In this document: piece by piece, positions 34,397 to 42,343 of the stretch
Layout: each line of letters begins with the position of its first letter
Numbering within the stretch: the stretch's first letter is position 1
DNA from: Clostridia bacterium
GTDB lineage: Bacteria; Bacillota; Clostridia; Oscillospirales; Acutalibacteraceae
Length of the DNA: 64,000 nucleotides
Assembly: GCA_017625435.1 (NCBI GenBank)
Contig: JAGAKX010000011.1
Coordinates: 1-64,000, forward strand
Direction: 5' to 3'
The notes under the pieces: model-generated
Database searches by the model: none
What the model was told of the DNA's origin: nothing
The model's input: the letters and a program-made list of their open reading frames with translations, nothing else
Program-made: the position numbers and the translations under genes

Positions 34397-34849
34397 ATGA
34401 AAAAGAACAGACAGGCAATAATTGCAAAGCTTATTGAGGAGAACGTAATAAGCACACAGGAGGACCTTCTTGCGCGTCTTCTTGAGGCAGGAGTAAATGT
34501 TACCCAGGCAACTGTTTCCCGTGACATAAAGGAAATGCACATAGTAAAGCACCCTGCATCCTCCGGCGAATATAAATATTGCCTTCCCACTCAGAGCCAC
34601 GAAGAAAACAGCGGAAAATATATGTCCATTCTTATAGGCTCTGCTCTTTGTACGGACATTGCTATGAACACCGTAGTTCTCAAGTGCCACGTCGGTACTG
34701 CTCAGGCAGCCTGTGCCGCCCTTGATTCTATGGGACTTCAGAATGTTGCAGGTACCCTTGCCGGAGATGATACAATTTTTATTCTCTGCTATTCAGAGGA
34801 AGCTGCTTCCAAAATCAAAAGAAAGCTCGATTCATTACTCGGATTTTAA
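34397..34849 (+). CDS. argR: Arginine repressor ArgR/AhrC
   Basis: 150 residues. The N-terminal winged helix has the family pattern RQAIIAKLIEENVISTQEDL, then ATVSRDIKEMHIVK. The C-terminal trimer and arginine-binding domain has VGTAQAACAALD and LAGDDTIFILC. With arginine bound it represses biosynthesis genes at ARG boxes and may activate catabolism. No arg genes are in the window. It is separated from recN by two bases, as in Bacillus and Clostridium. Confidence 0.94.
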   Translation: MKKNRQAIIAKLIEENVISTQEDLLARLLEAGVNVTQATVSRDIKEMHIVKHPASSGEYKYCLPTQSHEENSGKYMSILIGSALCTDIAMNTVVLKCHVGTAQAACAALDSMGLQNVAGTLAGDDTIFILCYSEEAASKIKRKLDSLLGF

Positions 34850-34851
34850 TT

Positions 34852-36549
34852 ATGCTGAAATCTCTTAATATTGAAAACATTGCAATAATAGAAAAAGCCT
34901 CCGCAGAATTTTCACGGGGGCTGAACATACTTACGGGTGAAACAGGTGCAGGTAAAAGTATTCTTATTGACTCCATTAATGCCGTAACGGGTGAAAAAAC
35001 CTCCCGTGAGCTCATAAGAACAGGGGAGGACTATGCCGAGGTTTCCGCCTTTTTTGAGGATATTTCCGAGGATGTGAAAAGACGTCTTTCCGAATACGGA
35101 CTGCCCGCAGAGGAGGACGGAACCCTTCTTCTTAAAAGAAGGCTTTTCCGCGACGGAAAAAATGCCTGTCATATAAACGGCGCCTCCGTTACTGTTTCAA
35201 TGCTTAAAAGCATCGGTATGAATCTTATAAACATTCACGGTCAGAGGGATTCTCAGGCACTTCTTGACAGCGAAAGACATATTGATTTTCTTGATGCCTT
35301 TGCAGTAAATGATGCTTATCTTTCGGCATATTACGAAACCTTCTGCAAACTGCAGGAGATTAAATCCGAGATAAAAAAATTATCCCTTGACGAATCCTAT
35401 AAGGAGCGTCAGACGGATTTATTAACCTATCAGATAAATGAGCTTGAAAATGCAGAAATTACAATAGGCGAAAAAGAAGCTCTTACAAAGAAAAAGAACA
35501 TTCTCAATAACTCAAAAAAGCTTTCCGATGCCCTTCGAAATGCTCTGATGATGCTTTGCGGCGACTCGGATACGGAGGGTGCAGATTCCCTTGTCAGGGG
35601 AGCGATATCCCGCATTTCGTCCGTGTCGGCTCTTGCTAAAGGACTTGATACCCTTACTGATAAGCTCGGAGAAGCAAATTCATACATTGAAGACTGTGCA
35701 GGTGCTATTGACGACGTATTAAGACAGCTTGACAGTATGGATGCGGACATTGATGCCATAGAGGAAAGACTTGACGTAATTTATAAGCTTTCAAAAAAAT
35801 ACGGTGCCACGGAAGAGGAGATGCTCGGCTTCCTCGAAAAGGCAAGGGAAGAATTACAGTCCATTGAATCCTCTTCAGAAAGACTTGAGGAGCTTCAGGT
35901 TGAATATGCGGAAACTCTCGAATACTGCTACGAAAAAGCGGATGCTCTTACCCGTAAAAGAGAAGATTACGGAAAGAAAATTTCAGAGGCTGTGCAGAAT
36001 GAGCTTCAGTTTCTTGATATGCCGTCCTGCCGTTTTGTCGTAAATATAGCCGAGTGTGAGCTTTGCGAAAAGGGAAAGGACAGCGTAGAATTTCTCATTT
36101 CCGCAAATCCCGGTGAAGAGCCGAAGCCCCTCGGAAAGGTAGCCTCGGGCGGTGAGCTTTCCCGTATAATGCTTGCCCTTAAAAATGTTCTTCATAAGGC
36201 AGGGGGAGTTGATACTCTTATTTTTGACGAAATTGATACGGGTGTCAGCGGGTCTGCCGCAAAGAAAATTGCCGTAAAGCTCTCTCAGGTGTCGGACAGC
36301 TCGCAGATTCTCTGTATAACGCATCTTCCGCAGTTAGCCGCCTTTGCTGACAGTCACAAATTCCTTTATAAGGAAGTGCACGGCGGCAAAACCTACACAA
36401 GAATAAGGGAGCTTTCCGAAGAGGAAAGACCCCGTGAGCTTGCAAGAATGACAAACGGCAACGAAATTTCAGATATTCACTTAAAAGCAGCAGCGGAGCT
36501 TATTTCCTCCGCAAATTCAGAAAAAAAGAAAAAGGGGGAGATTAAATGA
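34852..36549 (+). CDS. recN: DNA repair protein RecN
   Basis: 565 residues, an SMC-like ATPase. Walker A is GETGAGKSILIDSI (about 30-43), the ABC signature VASGGELSRIMLALK (about 428-442) and Walker B TLIFDEIDTGVSG. The middle is a long antiparallel coiled coil (about 150-370). RecN gathers broken DNA ends during recombination repair. The end (EKKKKGEIK) overlaps the following gene by four bases. In spore formers this gene is usually followed by spoIVB and spo0A; here it is not. Confidence 0.95.
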   Translation: MLKSLNIENIAIIEKASAEFSRGLNILTGETGAGKSILIDSINAVTGEKTSRELIRTGEDYAEVSAFFEDISEDVKRRLSEYGLPAEEDGTLLLKRRLFRDGKNACHINGASVTVSMLKSIGMNLINIHGQRDSQALLDSERHIDFLDAFAVNDAYLSAYYETFCKLQEIKSEIKKLSLDESYKERQTDLLTYQINELENAEITIGEKEALTKKKNILNNSKKLSDALRNALMMLCGDSDTEGADSLVRGAISRISSVSALAKGLDTLTDKLGEANSYIEDCAGAIDDVLRQLDSMDADIDAIEERLDVIYKLSKKYGATEEEMLGFLEKAREELQSIESSSERLEELQVEYAETLEYCYEKADALTRKREDYGKKISEAVQNELQFLDMPSCRFVVNIAECELCEKGKDSVEFLISANPGEEPKPLGKVASGGELSRIMLALKNVLHKAGGVDTLIFDEIDTGVSGSAAKKIAVKLSQVSDSSQILCITHLPQLAAFADSHKFLYKEVHGGKTYTRIRELSEEERPRELARMTNGNEISDIHLKAAAELISSANSEKKKKGEIK

Positions 36550-37031
36550 AGCTTTACATCAAACAGAAGGTGTTTTCATTTAAGGACAAATTTAACATCT
36601 ATGATGAAAGAGGAGAAATAAAATACACCGCAGAGGGTGAAATTTTTACTCTCGGCAAAAAGCTTCACATAACGGATACTAACGGTCAAGAGGTTATTTT
36701 TATAAGACAGAGGCTTCTTACCTTCCTTCCCAAGTATGAGATATCTCTGCCGGGAGGAGAAACCGTAGAAATCGTGAAAAATTTCACACTTCTAAAACAC
36801 GTTTATACAATTCCCGCCTGGAATATCACCATAAAGGGTGATTTCTTTGCCCACGAATATGAGGTTCTGAGAAACGGAGCGGAAATTGCCCACCTTTCAA
36901 AGGAATGGTTCACCTGGGGAGATACCTATGCAATAAATATTGCCGACCCGAGGGATGAGCTTATGGCTCTCGCATCAATATTGGTGGTAGACTGCTGTAT
37001 GGAGGCACAGAACAATGCAAGAAACTCTTAA
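36546..37031 (+). CDS. LURP-one-related (DUF567/YxjI) protein
   Basis: 161 residues, ATG overlapping the recN stop (ATGA). The beta-barrel pattern LYIKQKVFSFKDKFNIYDE, then LGKKLHITD...GQEVIFIRQRLLTFLPKYEI, and later ITIKGDFFAHEYEVLRN, is that of the LURP-one/Tubby-like family. Bacterial members are small cytoplasmic or membrane-associated proteins without a settled function. It overlaps the metallophosphoesterase start by 17 bases, so it belongs to the same transcript. Confidence 0.82.
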   Translation: MKLYIKQKVFSFKDKFNIYDERGEIKYTAEGEIFTLGKKLHITDTNGQEVIFIRQRLLTFLPKYEISLPGGETVEIVKNFTLLKHVYTIPAWNITIKGDFFAHEYEVLRNGAEIAHLSKEWFTWGDTYAINIADPRDELMALASILVVDCCMEAQNNARNS

Positions 37032-38184
37032 ATTCAATAAAAACGGAAAATTTGTGCTGATGCAGGTGGCAGACCCTCAGGATTTACACTTCGTAAGACA
37101 CACAATGGTAAGAATGCTCAATAAGGCTTACGATACCGTAAAGCCCGACCTTGTTGTTTTTGCAGGGGATAATATTCTCGGAAACCACTTAAAGGATGCC
37201 CGTTTCGGCTCCCGTGAGGTTGTGCATACAAAGGAAAAGGAATATGAAAGAATGGTAACTGCCATCGGTCATATCTGTAAGCCCCTTGAAGAGCGAAAAA
37301 TTCCCTTTACAATGATTTACGGCAACCACGATGACGTAAATATGATGACAAAGGAAGAGCAGGCAGATATTTACCGTTCATATTCAATGTGTATAGGACT
37401 TGACAATCCCGACAAATCCGTTGACGTTGACACCTTTAATCTTCCCTTATATTCCTCTGACGGGGAAAAGAAGCTTTTTAATTTCTGGATGCTTGACTGT
37501 GCAGGTCAGAACAAGGAAACAATGAAATGCTATGAGGCTGTGCTTCCCGAGACTATCGAATGGTATAAGAAGATAAGTGCGAAGCTCAGAGAGGAAAACG
37601 GAGGAGTGCCTCTTCCTTCTCTTATGTTCCAGCATATTCCTATGCCCGAAAGCGCATCGTTACAGATTGAGTGTGACAAGGACGATCCTCTTGCAGTACC
37701 CTTCTATGAAAACGGCGAGCTTACAAAATACGTAAAGCTTGACCCCGAAAAGGCACACGGACATCTTGGCGAACAGATGTGTGTGCTTCACGAGAATTAC
37801 GGTCAGCTTGAGGCTCTTCAGGAAATGGGCGACGTAAAGGCTGTTGTATATGCCCACGACCATACAAATAACTTTATAGGTGAGCACGACGGTATAAGAG
37901 TTATTCAGACCTCCTGTGCATCCTTCCGTTGCTACGGCAACCATTTAAGAGGTGTGAGAGTGTTTGAATTTGACGAAAACGACCCCGAAAACTTCAAAAC
38001 ATACACTCTTACTTACTGGGACCTCTGCGGAGATAACCTTGTAAGCAGAGCCGCACATCTCTGGGATGCGGACGAGTGCGAAAAAACAAAAATGAAGCTT
38101 CTTATAGGGGCAGGTGCCGCCGTTGCTGCGGGAACCGGTGCCGCAATATCCGCACATATCATAAGGAGGAAGCGCAATGGATAA
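37015..38184 (+). CDS. Metallophosphoesterase (PAP/Icc-like) with C-terminal membrane anchor
   Basis: 389 residues. The calcineurin-type metal site: LMQVADPQDLHF (about 12-23), FAGDNILG, YGNHDDV (about 102-108), FQHIPMPE and AHDHTNNF (about 281-288). The end (LLIGAGAAVAAGTGAAISAHIIRRKR) is a membrane segment followed by a positive tail, so it is anchored. Its substrate is a phosphomono- or diester of unknown nature. It resembles the gene at 40555 throughout, including the FWMLD and EWY blocks; the two are paralogues. The end overlaps the Nudix gene by 8 bases. Confidence 0.83.
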   Translation: MQETLKFNKNGKFVLMQVADPQDLHFVRHTMVRMLNKAYDTVKPDLVVFAGDNILGNHLKDARFGSREVVHTKEKEYERMVTAIGHICKPLEERKIPFTMIYGNHDDVNMMTKEEQADIYRSYSMCIGLDNPDKSVDVDTFNLPLYSSDGEKKLFNFWMLDCAGQNKETMKCYEAVLPETIEWYKKISAKLREENGGVPLPSLMFQHIPMPESASLQIECDKDDPLAVPFYENGELTKYVKLDPEKAHGHLGEQMCVLHENYGQLEALQEMGDVKAVVYAHDHTNNFIGEHDGIRVIQTSCASFRCYGNHLRGVRVFEFDENDPENFKTYTLTYWDLCGDNLVSRAAHLWDADECEKTKMKLLIGAGAAVAAGTGAAISAHIIRRKRNG

Positions 38185-38722
38185 TCTTTTTGAAAAGCAG
38201 CTTTCTTCAGAAAATGTGTATAAGGGCAGACTTCTTGACGTTTACTGTGATGAAATTGAGCTTCCGGGCGGTAATAAGTCAACAAGAGAATATATAAAGC
38301 ACGTGGGCGCTGCCTGCGTTGTGCCCGTTGACAAAAACGGTAATGTTATTATAGAAAAGCAATTCCGCTATCCCTTCGGGAAAATCCTTATTGAAATCCC
38401 TGCAGGAAAGCTTGATTCCAAGGAGGAGCCACATTTGCAGGCAGCCCTTCGTGAATTAAAGGAGGAAACAGGCTTTGCCGCGGAAGAAATGGTGTATCTC
38501 GGAGAGTTTTAGCCCACCTGTGCTTATTCCGACGAGGTAATTCATATGTATCTTGCAACAGGTCTTACAAAGGGTGAGCAGAAGCTTGACGATGATGAAT
38601 TTGTAAGTGTTGAAGCAATGCACCTTGAAGAGCTTGTTGAACGCATTATGAAGGGTGAAATTCCTGACGGAAAAACCCAGACCGCAATCTTAAAAGCATA
38701 TTTTTATCTTAAAAATAAATAA
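38177..38722 (+). pseudogene. ADP-ribose pyrophosphatase-like Nudix gene with internal TAG
   Basis: The frame would encode 181 residues, but codon 112 (38510-38512) is TAG. Before it: YPFGKILIEIPAGKLDSKEE and the Nudix box ALRELKEETGF. After it the frame stays open for 69 codons with clear family sequence: PTCAYSDEVIHMYLATGL and PDGKTQTAILKAY, ending in TAA. In ADP-ribose pyrophosphatases the interrupted place is normally Tyr (FYPTP...). A single change from TAT or TAC explains it. The gene may be freshly inactivated, read through, or affected by a base error. Confidence 0.88.
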
Positions 38723-38738
38723 AATACGGCAAAATGTT

Positions 38739-38781
38739 AAGGCACAAAACTACTTTTACAGGTAGTCTTGTGCCTTTTTTA
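38739..38781 (+). terminator. Intrinsic terminator of the nusB-to-Nudix operon
   Basis: AAGGCACAA..CTAC-TTTTACA-GGTAG..TTGTGCCTT followed by TTTTTT. One arm shares GGCACAAAACTA with the terminator at 43592. Confidence 0.88.
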
Positions 38782-38825
38782 CAGTATAATTTTTTCCGAT
38801 TTCCGAGCTATGCCTCGGGAGTGAG

Positions 38826-39335
38826 TTATTCTTCCGACATAAACTTCTTTGCAAGGGTTGTGTATCCCATTGCATTCATTTTGTTTCCCATAATCTGCTG
38901 AGGGGAGAGCTCCTTTACAACCGTTGCGGGAACACCTGCAACAAGGGAGTTGGGGGGAACTACTGTCTTTGCTGTTACAACCGCACCTGCCGCAACAATT
39001 GAATTTTCACCGATTACGGCACCGTCAAGCACAACGCTTCCCATACCGATAAGTGCGTTGTCGCCGATTGTGGCACCGTGAACAAGAGCATTGTGACCTA
39101 CCGTAACACCGTTTCCGATAACCGTGGCGTCCTTCATTCCCACGTGTACTGTTGCATTGTCCTGAATATTTGAATTTTCACCTATGGTAATGGGACACAT
39201 ATCGGCTCTTAAAACTGCGCTGTACCATACGGAGCTGCCTTTGCCAATTGTGACATTTCCGATTATTGCGGCATTTTCTGCAACAAAAACGCTTTCACCA
39301 ATTACGGGGGACTTGCCTGAGAATGCTTTTATCAT
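38826..39335 (-). CDS. Gamma-carbonic-anhydrase-family protein
   Basis: 169 residues forming a left-handed beta helix with hexapeptide steps (VTIGKGSSVW, ITIGENSNIQD, TVIGNGVTVGHN, ATIGDNALIGMG, AVIGENSIVAAG). The three zinc histidines appear in TVHVGM, VGHN and LVHGA. This is the YrdA/CaiE type of the gamma-carbonic anhydrase family; many members lack measurable activity. A single-gene unit facing the Nudix operon across a terminator. Cytoplasmic. Confidence 0.9.
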   Translation of the reverse strand: MIKAFSGKSPVIGESVFVAENAAIIGNVTIGKGSSVWYSAVLRADMCPITIGENSNIQDNATVHVGMKDATVIGNGVTVGHNALVHGATIGDNALIGMGSVVLDGAVIGENSIVAAGAVVTAKTVVPPNSLVAGVPATVVKELSPQQIMGNKMNAMGYTTLAKKFMSEE

Positions 39336-39434
39336 ATTTCTTCCCTCTTTCAGCTTTTTTTATATTTTACCATAAGTTAAAGATATAATCAATAATACAA
39401 ATTTCAAGTGAATGTGGGAAAATCCGCAAAATTC

Positions 39435-39463
39435 TTGACTTGCCTTCTGTTTTATTTTATTAT
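39435..39463 (+). promoter_or_regulatory. Promoter of the PanE-like gene
   Basis: TTGACT (39435-39440), 17-base spacer, TATTAT (39458-39463), 31 bases before the ATG. Confidence 0.72.
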
Positions 39464-39493
39464 ATTAGTAATATATTCCGGAGGAGAATTGCT

Positions 39494-40501
39494 ATGAAGA
39501 TTATACTTGTAGGCGCAGGTTCCATAGGCGGCACCACCGCTACAATGCTCAGAAGCAAGGGCTATGACATTGAAATTGTTGAGGCAAATCACGAAAGAGC
39601 AGAGAAAATCAGAAAAGAGGGTATCACTCTTACGGGTGCTCTCGGAAGCCATACACAGAAATTCACGGTTTATGAAAGCATTGATGAATTGACAGAAACC
39701 TATGATGTGTGCATTATTGCAACAAAGTATTTTGCTCTGGCTTCCGTTGCCGAAAAAATGCTTCCCCACGTAAAGGAAGACGGTATATTTATGTCAATGC
39801 AGAACGGTATCTGCACAAAGATTCTTTCCGATGTTGTCGGTACTGACAGGGCTGCAGGCTGTATGATAGGCTTCGGTGCCACAATGCTTCCTAACGGTGA
39901 TGTAAACGTGACCTCAGGCGGTGAATTAAAAATCGGCCGTGTAAACGGTAAAATCGACAGTAAGATTACAGAGCTCGGTGAGGTTTACAAGGCTCTTCTT
40001 CCCACAAAGGTTGTGGACAATATTGATGCTCAGCTTTACTCAAAGCTTATTATCAATTCCTGCATAAACTCTATTGCAGCTCTTACGGGTGAATGTGTGG
40101 GTGTTATGCTTTCTGCTGACGAAGCCAAGTCAATTTTCCTTGAAATCGCAAGAGAAGCAACCTATGTTTCAAAGAAAATGGGACTTAAGGTTCCCCCCTA
40201 TGCAACGGTTCTTAACTACAACCTTCTTCTCCTTTCAGAGGCAGACTGGTTCAAGTCAATCTGCAAGGCAGTTGTAACAGTTGTAGGTAAAAAGTTCGGC
40301 GATGTACGTCCTTCAACACTTCAGTCCCTTGACAGAGGCGAGAAGACCGAAATTGATATTTTCAACGGCTATATAGTAAAGCAGGGCAAGGAATACGGCG
40401 TACCCACTCCCGTTAATGAGCAGATTTATAACTTCATCAAGAGAATTGAAAACGGTGAAGACAAATCTTCAATGGATAACCTCAAAAAAATCAAGTTTTA
40501 A
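39494..40501 (+). CDS. 2-dehydropantoate 2-reductase-like protein
   Basis: 335 residues from the ATG at 39494 (CGGAGGAG upstream); a longer frame from 39440 would include the promoter. The NADP-binding fold begins KIILVGAGSIGGTTATML. CIIATKYFALAS, MQNGICT and the C-terminal KLIINSCINSIAALTGE (about 197-213) plus DVRPSTLQSLDRGEKTEIDIFNG in pieces follow the ApbA/PanE pattern, with catalytic Lys and Glu. PanE makes pantoate for coenzyme A. No panB or panC is nearby, so another 2-oxo acid substrate is possible. Confidence 0.85.
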   Translation: MKIILVGAGSIGGTTATMLRSKGYDIEIVEANHERAEKIRKEGITLTGALGSHTQKFTVYESIDELTETYDVCIIATKYFALASVAEKMLPHVKEDGIFMSMQNGICTKILSDVVGTDRAAGCMIGFGATMLPNGDVNVTSGGELKIGRVNGKIDSKITELGEVYKALLPTKVVDNIDAQLYSKLIINSCINSIAALTGECVGVMLSADEAKSIFLEIAREATYVSKKMGLKVPPYATVLNYNLLLLSEADWFKSICKAVVTVVGKKFGDVRPSTLQSLDRGEKTEIDIFNGYIVKQGKEYGVPTPVNEQIYNFIKRIENGEDKSSMDNLKKIKF

Positions 40502-40509
40502 TTAAAAAA

Positions 40510-40541
40510 GCCGCATTAAACGAGGTTTAGTGCGGTTATTT
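40510..40541 (+). terminator. Intrinsic terminator
   Basis: GCCGCATTAAAC-GAG-GTTTAGTGCGGT followed by TATTTT. The next gene starts only 14 bases later, so some readthrough is likely. Confidence 0.7.
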
Positions 40542-40554
40542 TACGGAGAATATT

Positions 40555-41667
40555 ATGATTAAATTCGGTAAAAACGGCAAGCTTAAAATAATGCACATTA
40601 CGGATACGCATCTGTCCCACGATAATATAGATGCCTCCCTGTGGCTTATAAGAGAAGCCTGCAGAAGAGAAAAGCCCGACATTGCGGTGATTACGGGTGA
40701 TAACGTCCATAATTATGACGATGCCGGGAAAACAAAGTCTTATATAGACAGATTTATGGCAATTTTTGAGGAGTTGGGAATTGCTTCTGCCGTTACCTTC
40801 GGCAATCACGATTCCGAGGTCGGCGCTCTTTCCCGTGAGGAGCTTATGCTTTATTACAGTAATTTCTCTTCTCACGTGGAAAATGACAAGGGAGAGAAGC
40901 CCTTCAAATGGGGTACATACAATGTTCCCGTTATGTCATCCGATGAAAAGACAGTTAAATTTAACCTCTGGGTGCTTGATTCGGGAGATTATGACGGCAA
41001 GGGTAACTACGGCTGTATGAGTAAAGAGGATGTAGAGTGGTATAGGAATAAAAGTGATGAGCTGACAAAGGCTAACGGCGGAAAGCCCGTATATTCTCTT
41101 GCGTTTCAGCATATGATTGTACCCGAGGTCTATGATGTGCTTACAAAGGTAAATAAGAGAAAGCTTTATTCCTTCGAGCATATAATCAACAAGGGCGAAT
41201 ACTATATGTTCTCACCCGATACTGTGAATTTCGGTACCCTTAATGAAACACCCTGCTCAGGCGGAATAAACTTCGGTCAGTTTGATGCTATGGTGGAAAA
41301 GGGCGACGTTCTTGCAGTTTTCTCGGGACACGACCACACAAATGCCTTTGGTGTCAGAAATCAGGGAATTGATATCGTGAATTCCTTAAGTACAAGAAGC
41401 CAGTCCGACCGCTTCTCTACACAGTACGGCTACAGAATAATTGAAGTAGACGAAAAGGATACCGGAAAGTACACCTGCCGGGTTGAACGCTGGTATAATA
41501 TGTTCACTTTTTCCGATATTAAAAAGATAAAGGCAAGCGGGGATACCTACGGTGCAGAAATCGCAAAGGGTGTGAAATTCAGAGGCTGTATACAGCGTTT
41601 CCACACCTTCACCGGCAGAACCTTCTGCAGAATTGTCACCGGCAGAAAAAATACATATAATCACTAA
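40555..41667 (+). CDS. Metallophosphoesterase (PAP/Icc-like)
   Basis: 370 residues. Metal-binding blocks: IMHITDTHLSHDN (about 12-24), VITGDNVHN, FGNHDSEVG (about 82-90), FQHMIVPE and SGHDHTNAFG. No signal peptide; unlike the paralogue at 37015 the C-terminus is basic and not a clear membrane span. Shared features with that paralogue include the FNLWVLDSG / FNFWMLDCA and VEWYRNKSDEL / IEWYKKISAKL pairs. Substrate unknown. The weak terminator upstream allows joint expression with the PanE-like gene. Confidence 0.83.
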   Translation: MIKFGKNGKLKIMHITDTHLSHDNIDASLWLIREACRREKPDIAVITGDNVHNYDDAGKTKSYIDRFMAIFEELGIASAVTFGNHDSEVGALSREELMLYYSNFSSHVENDKGEKPFKWGTYNVPVMSSDEKTVKFNLWVLDSGDYDGKGNYGCMSKEDVEWYRNKSDELTKANGGKPVYSLAFQHMIVPEVYDVLTKVNKRKLYSFEHIINKGEYYMFSPDTVNFGTLNETPCSGGINFGQFDAMVEKGDVLAVFSGHDHTNAFGVRNQGIDIVNSLSTRSQSDRFSTQYGYRIIEVDEKDTGKYTCRVERWYNMFTFSDIKKIKASGDTYGAEIAKGVKFRGCIQRFHTFTGRTFCRIVTGRKNTYNH

Positions 41668-41674
41668 AACAATA

Positions 41675-41716
41675 AAAGCATTGAAAAGGATTGTATAAAT
41701 CTCTCTTCAATGCTTT
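41675..41716. terminator. Bidirectional terminator
   Basis: AAAGCATTGAA pairs exactly with TTCAATGCTTT over a 20-base loop; T-rich on both sides. It touches the stop codon of the XRE gene. Confidence 0.78.
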
Positions 41717-41957
41717 ATTTTATTTCTTGTTCAAGGTCTGAAAAAAGCGGAGAATTAAAAAAATCAATTATTGTTATTTCAAGGCCGTCACAGATTTTTT
41801 TTATTGTTGAAATCGTGGTACTGTTATTTCTTCCCGATATAATGTTGTTCAAAGTTGATTGAGTAATGCCGCTTATTGTTGATAGCTTATTGATTGTAAT
41901 ATTATGCTCGTTGCACAATTCAATCAGACGGTGTCGTACAGCATTGCCTATTGTCAT
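41715..41957 (-). CDS. XRE-family helix-turn-helix regulator
   Basis: 80 residues from the ATG at 41955-41957 (AAGGAG seven bases upstream); a longer frame to 42053 would cross the promoter. The Cro/CI domain is typical: LIELCNEHNITINKLSTIS, then ITQSTLNNIISGRNN and TISTIKKICDGLEITIIDFF. It binds DNA as a dimer. The divergent region carries a near-perfect inverted repeat over the -35 boxes of both genes, so it probably represses itself and the secreted-protein gene. Low-GC neighbourhood suggests acquired DNA. Confidence 0.87.
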   Translation of the reverse strand: MTIGNAVRHRLIELCNEHNITINKLSTISGITQSTLNNIISGRNNSTTISTIKKICDGLEITIIDFFNSPLFSDLEQEIK

Positions 41958-41993
41958 CCGTTTTCTCCTTACAATAACGATGTCTTCATCTAT

Positions 41994-42023
41994 ATTATAA
42001 GTATTATTTGAGAAAATAGTTAA
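41994..42023 (-). promoter_or_regulatory. Promoter of the XRE gene
   Basis: Minus strand TTAACT (42023-42018), 18-base spacer, TATAAT (41999-41994), 37 bases before the ATG. The -35 lies inside the inverted repeat. Confidence 0.6.
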
Positions 42024-42039
42024 CTCAAAAGAGTTGACT
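42018..42039. promoter_or_regulatory. Candidate XRE operator
   Basis: AGTTAACTC-AAAA-GAGTTGACT, 8 of 9 positions paired. It covers the -35 of the leftward XRE promoter and the -35 (TTGACT) of a rightward promoter. Confidence 0.6.
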
Positions 42040-42061
42040 TTTGTAATATACAATATATAAT
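42034..42061 (+). promoter_or_regulatory. Rightward promoter toward the secreted-protein gene
   Basis: TTGACT (42034-42039), 16-base spacer, TATAAT (42056-42061). It would give a 5' leader of about 275 bases before the ATG at 42344. A second possible promoter is TTGAAT-16-TAAAAT at 42220-42247. I see no gene in 41958-42343; the region is AT-rich. Confidence 0.6.
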
Positions 42062-42343
42062 GGGATTGTGATTAAATAAGAAGAATGTGTTTTGCATTTT
42101 TGCCTTCGTATATATGAATATTTAACATTTATGCTTTGAACGAATTATAAAAATTTTCTTTGGTCATTTTTGGTAATGCTGCGTTTTTGTCATTTTTTGT
42201 GACGTTTTTGCAGATGGACTTGAATTGATTATATGAAATGGTAAAATATGTATAAAAAATGAGCAATGGAAATGGAGATGTTACCAATGTGGTTATGATG
42301 CATTTTTTTTGTTACACTTGAAATATAACTATTTGGAGGGAAA

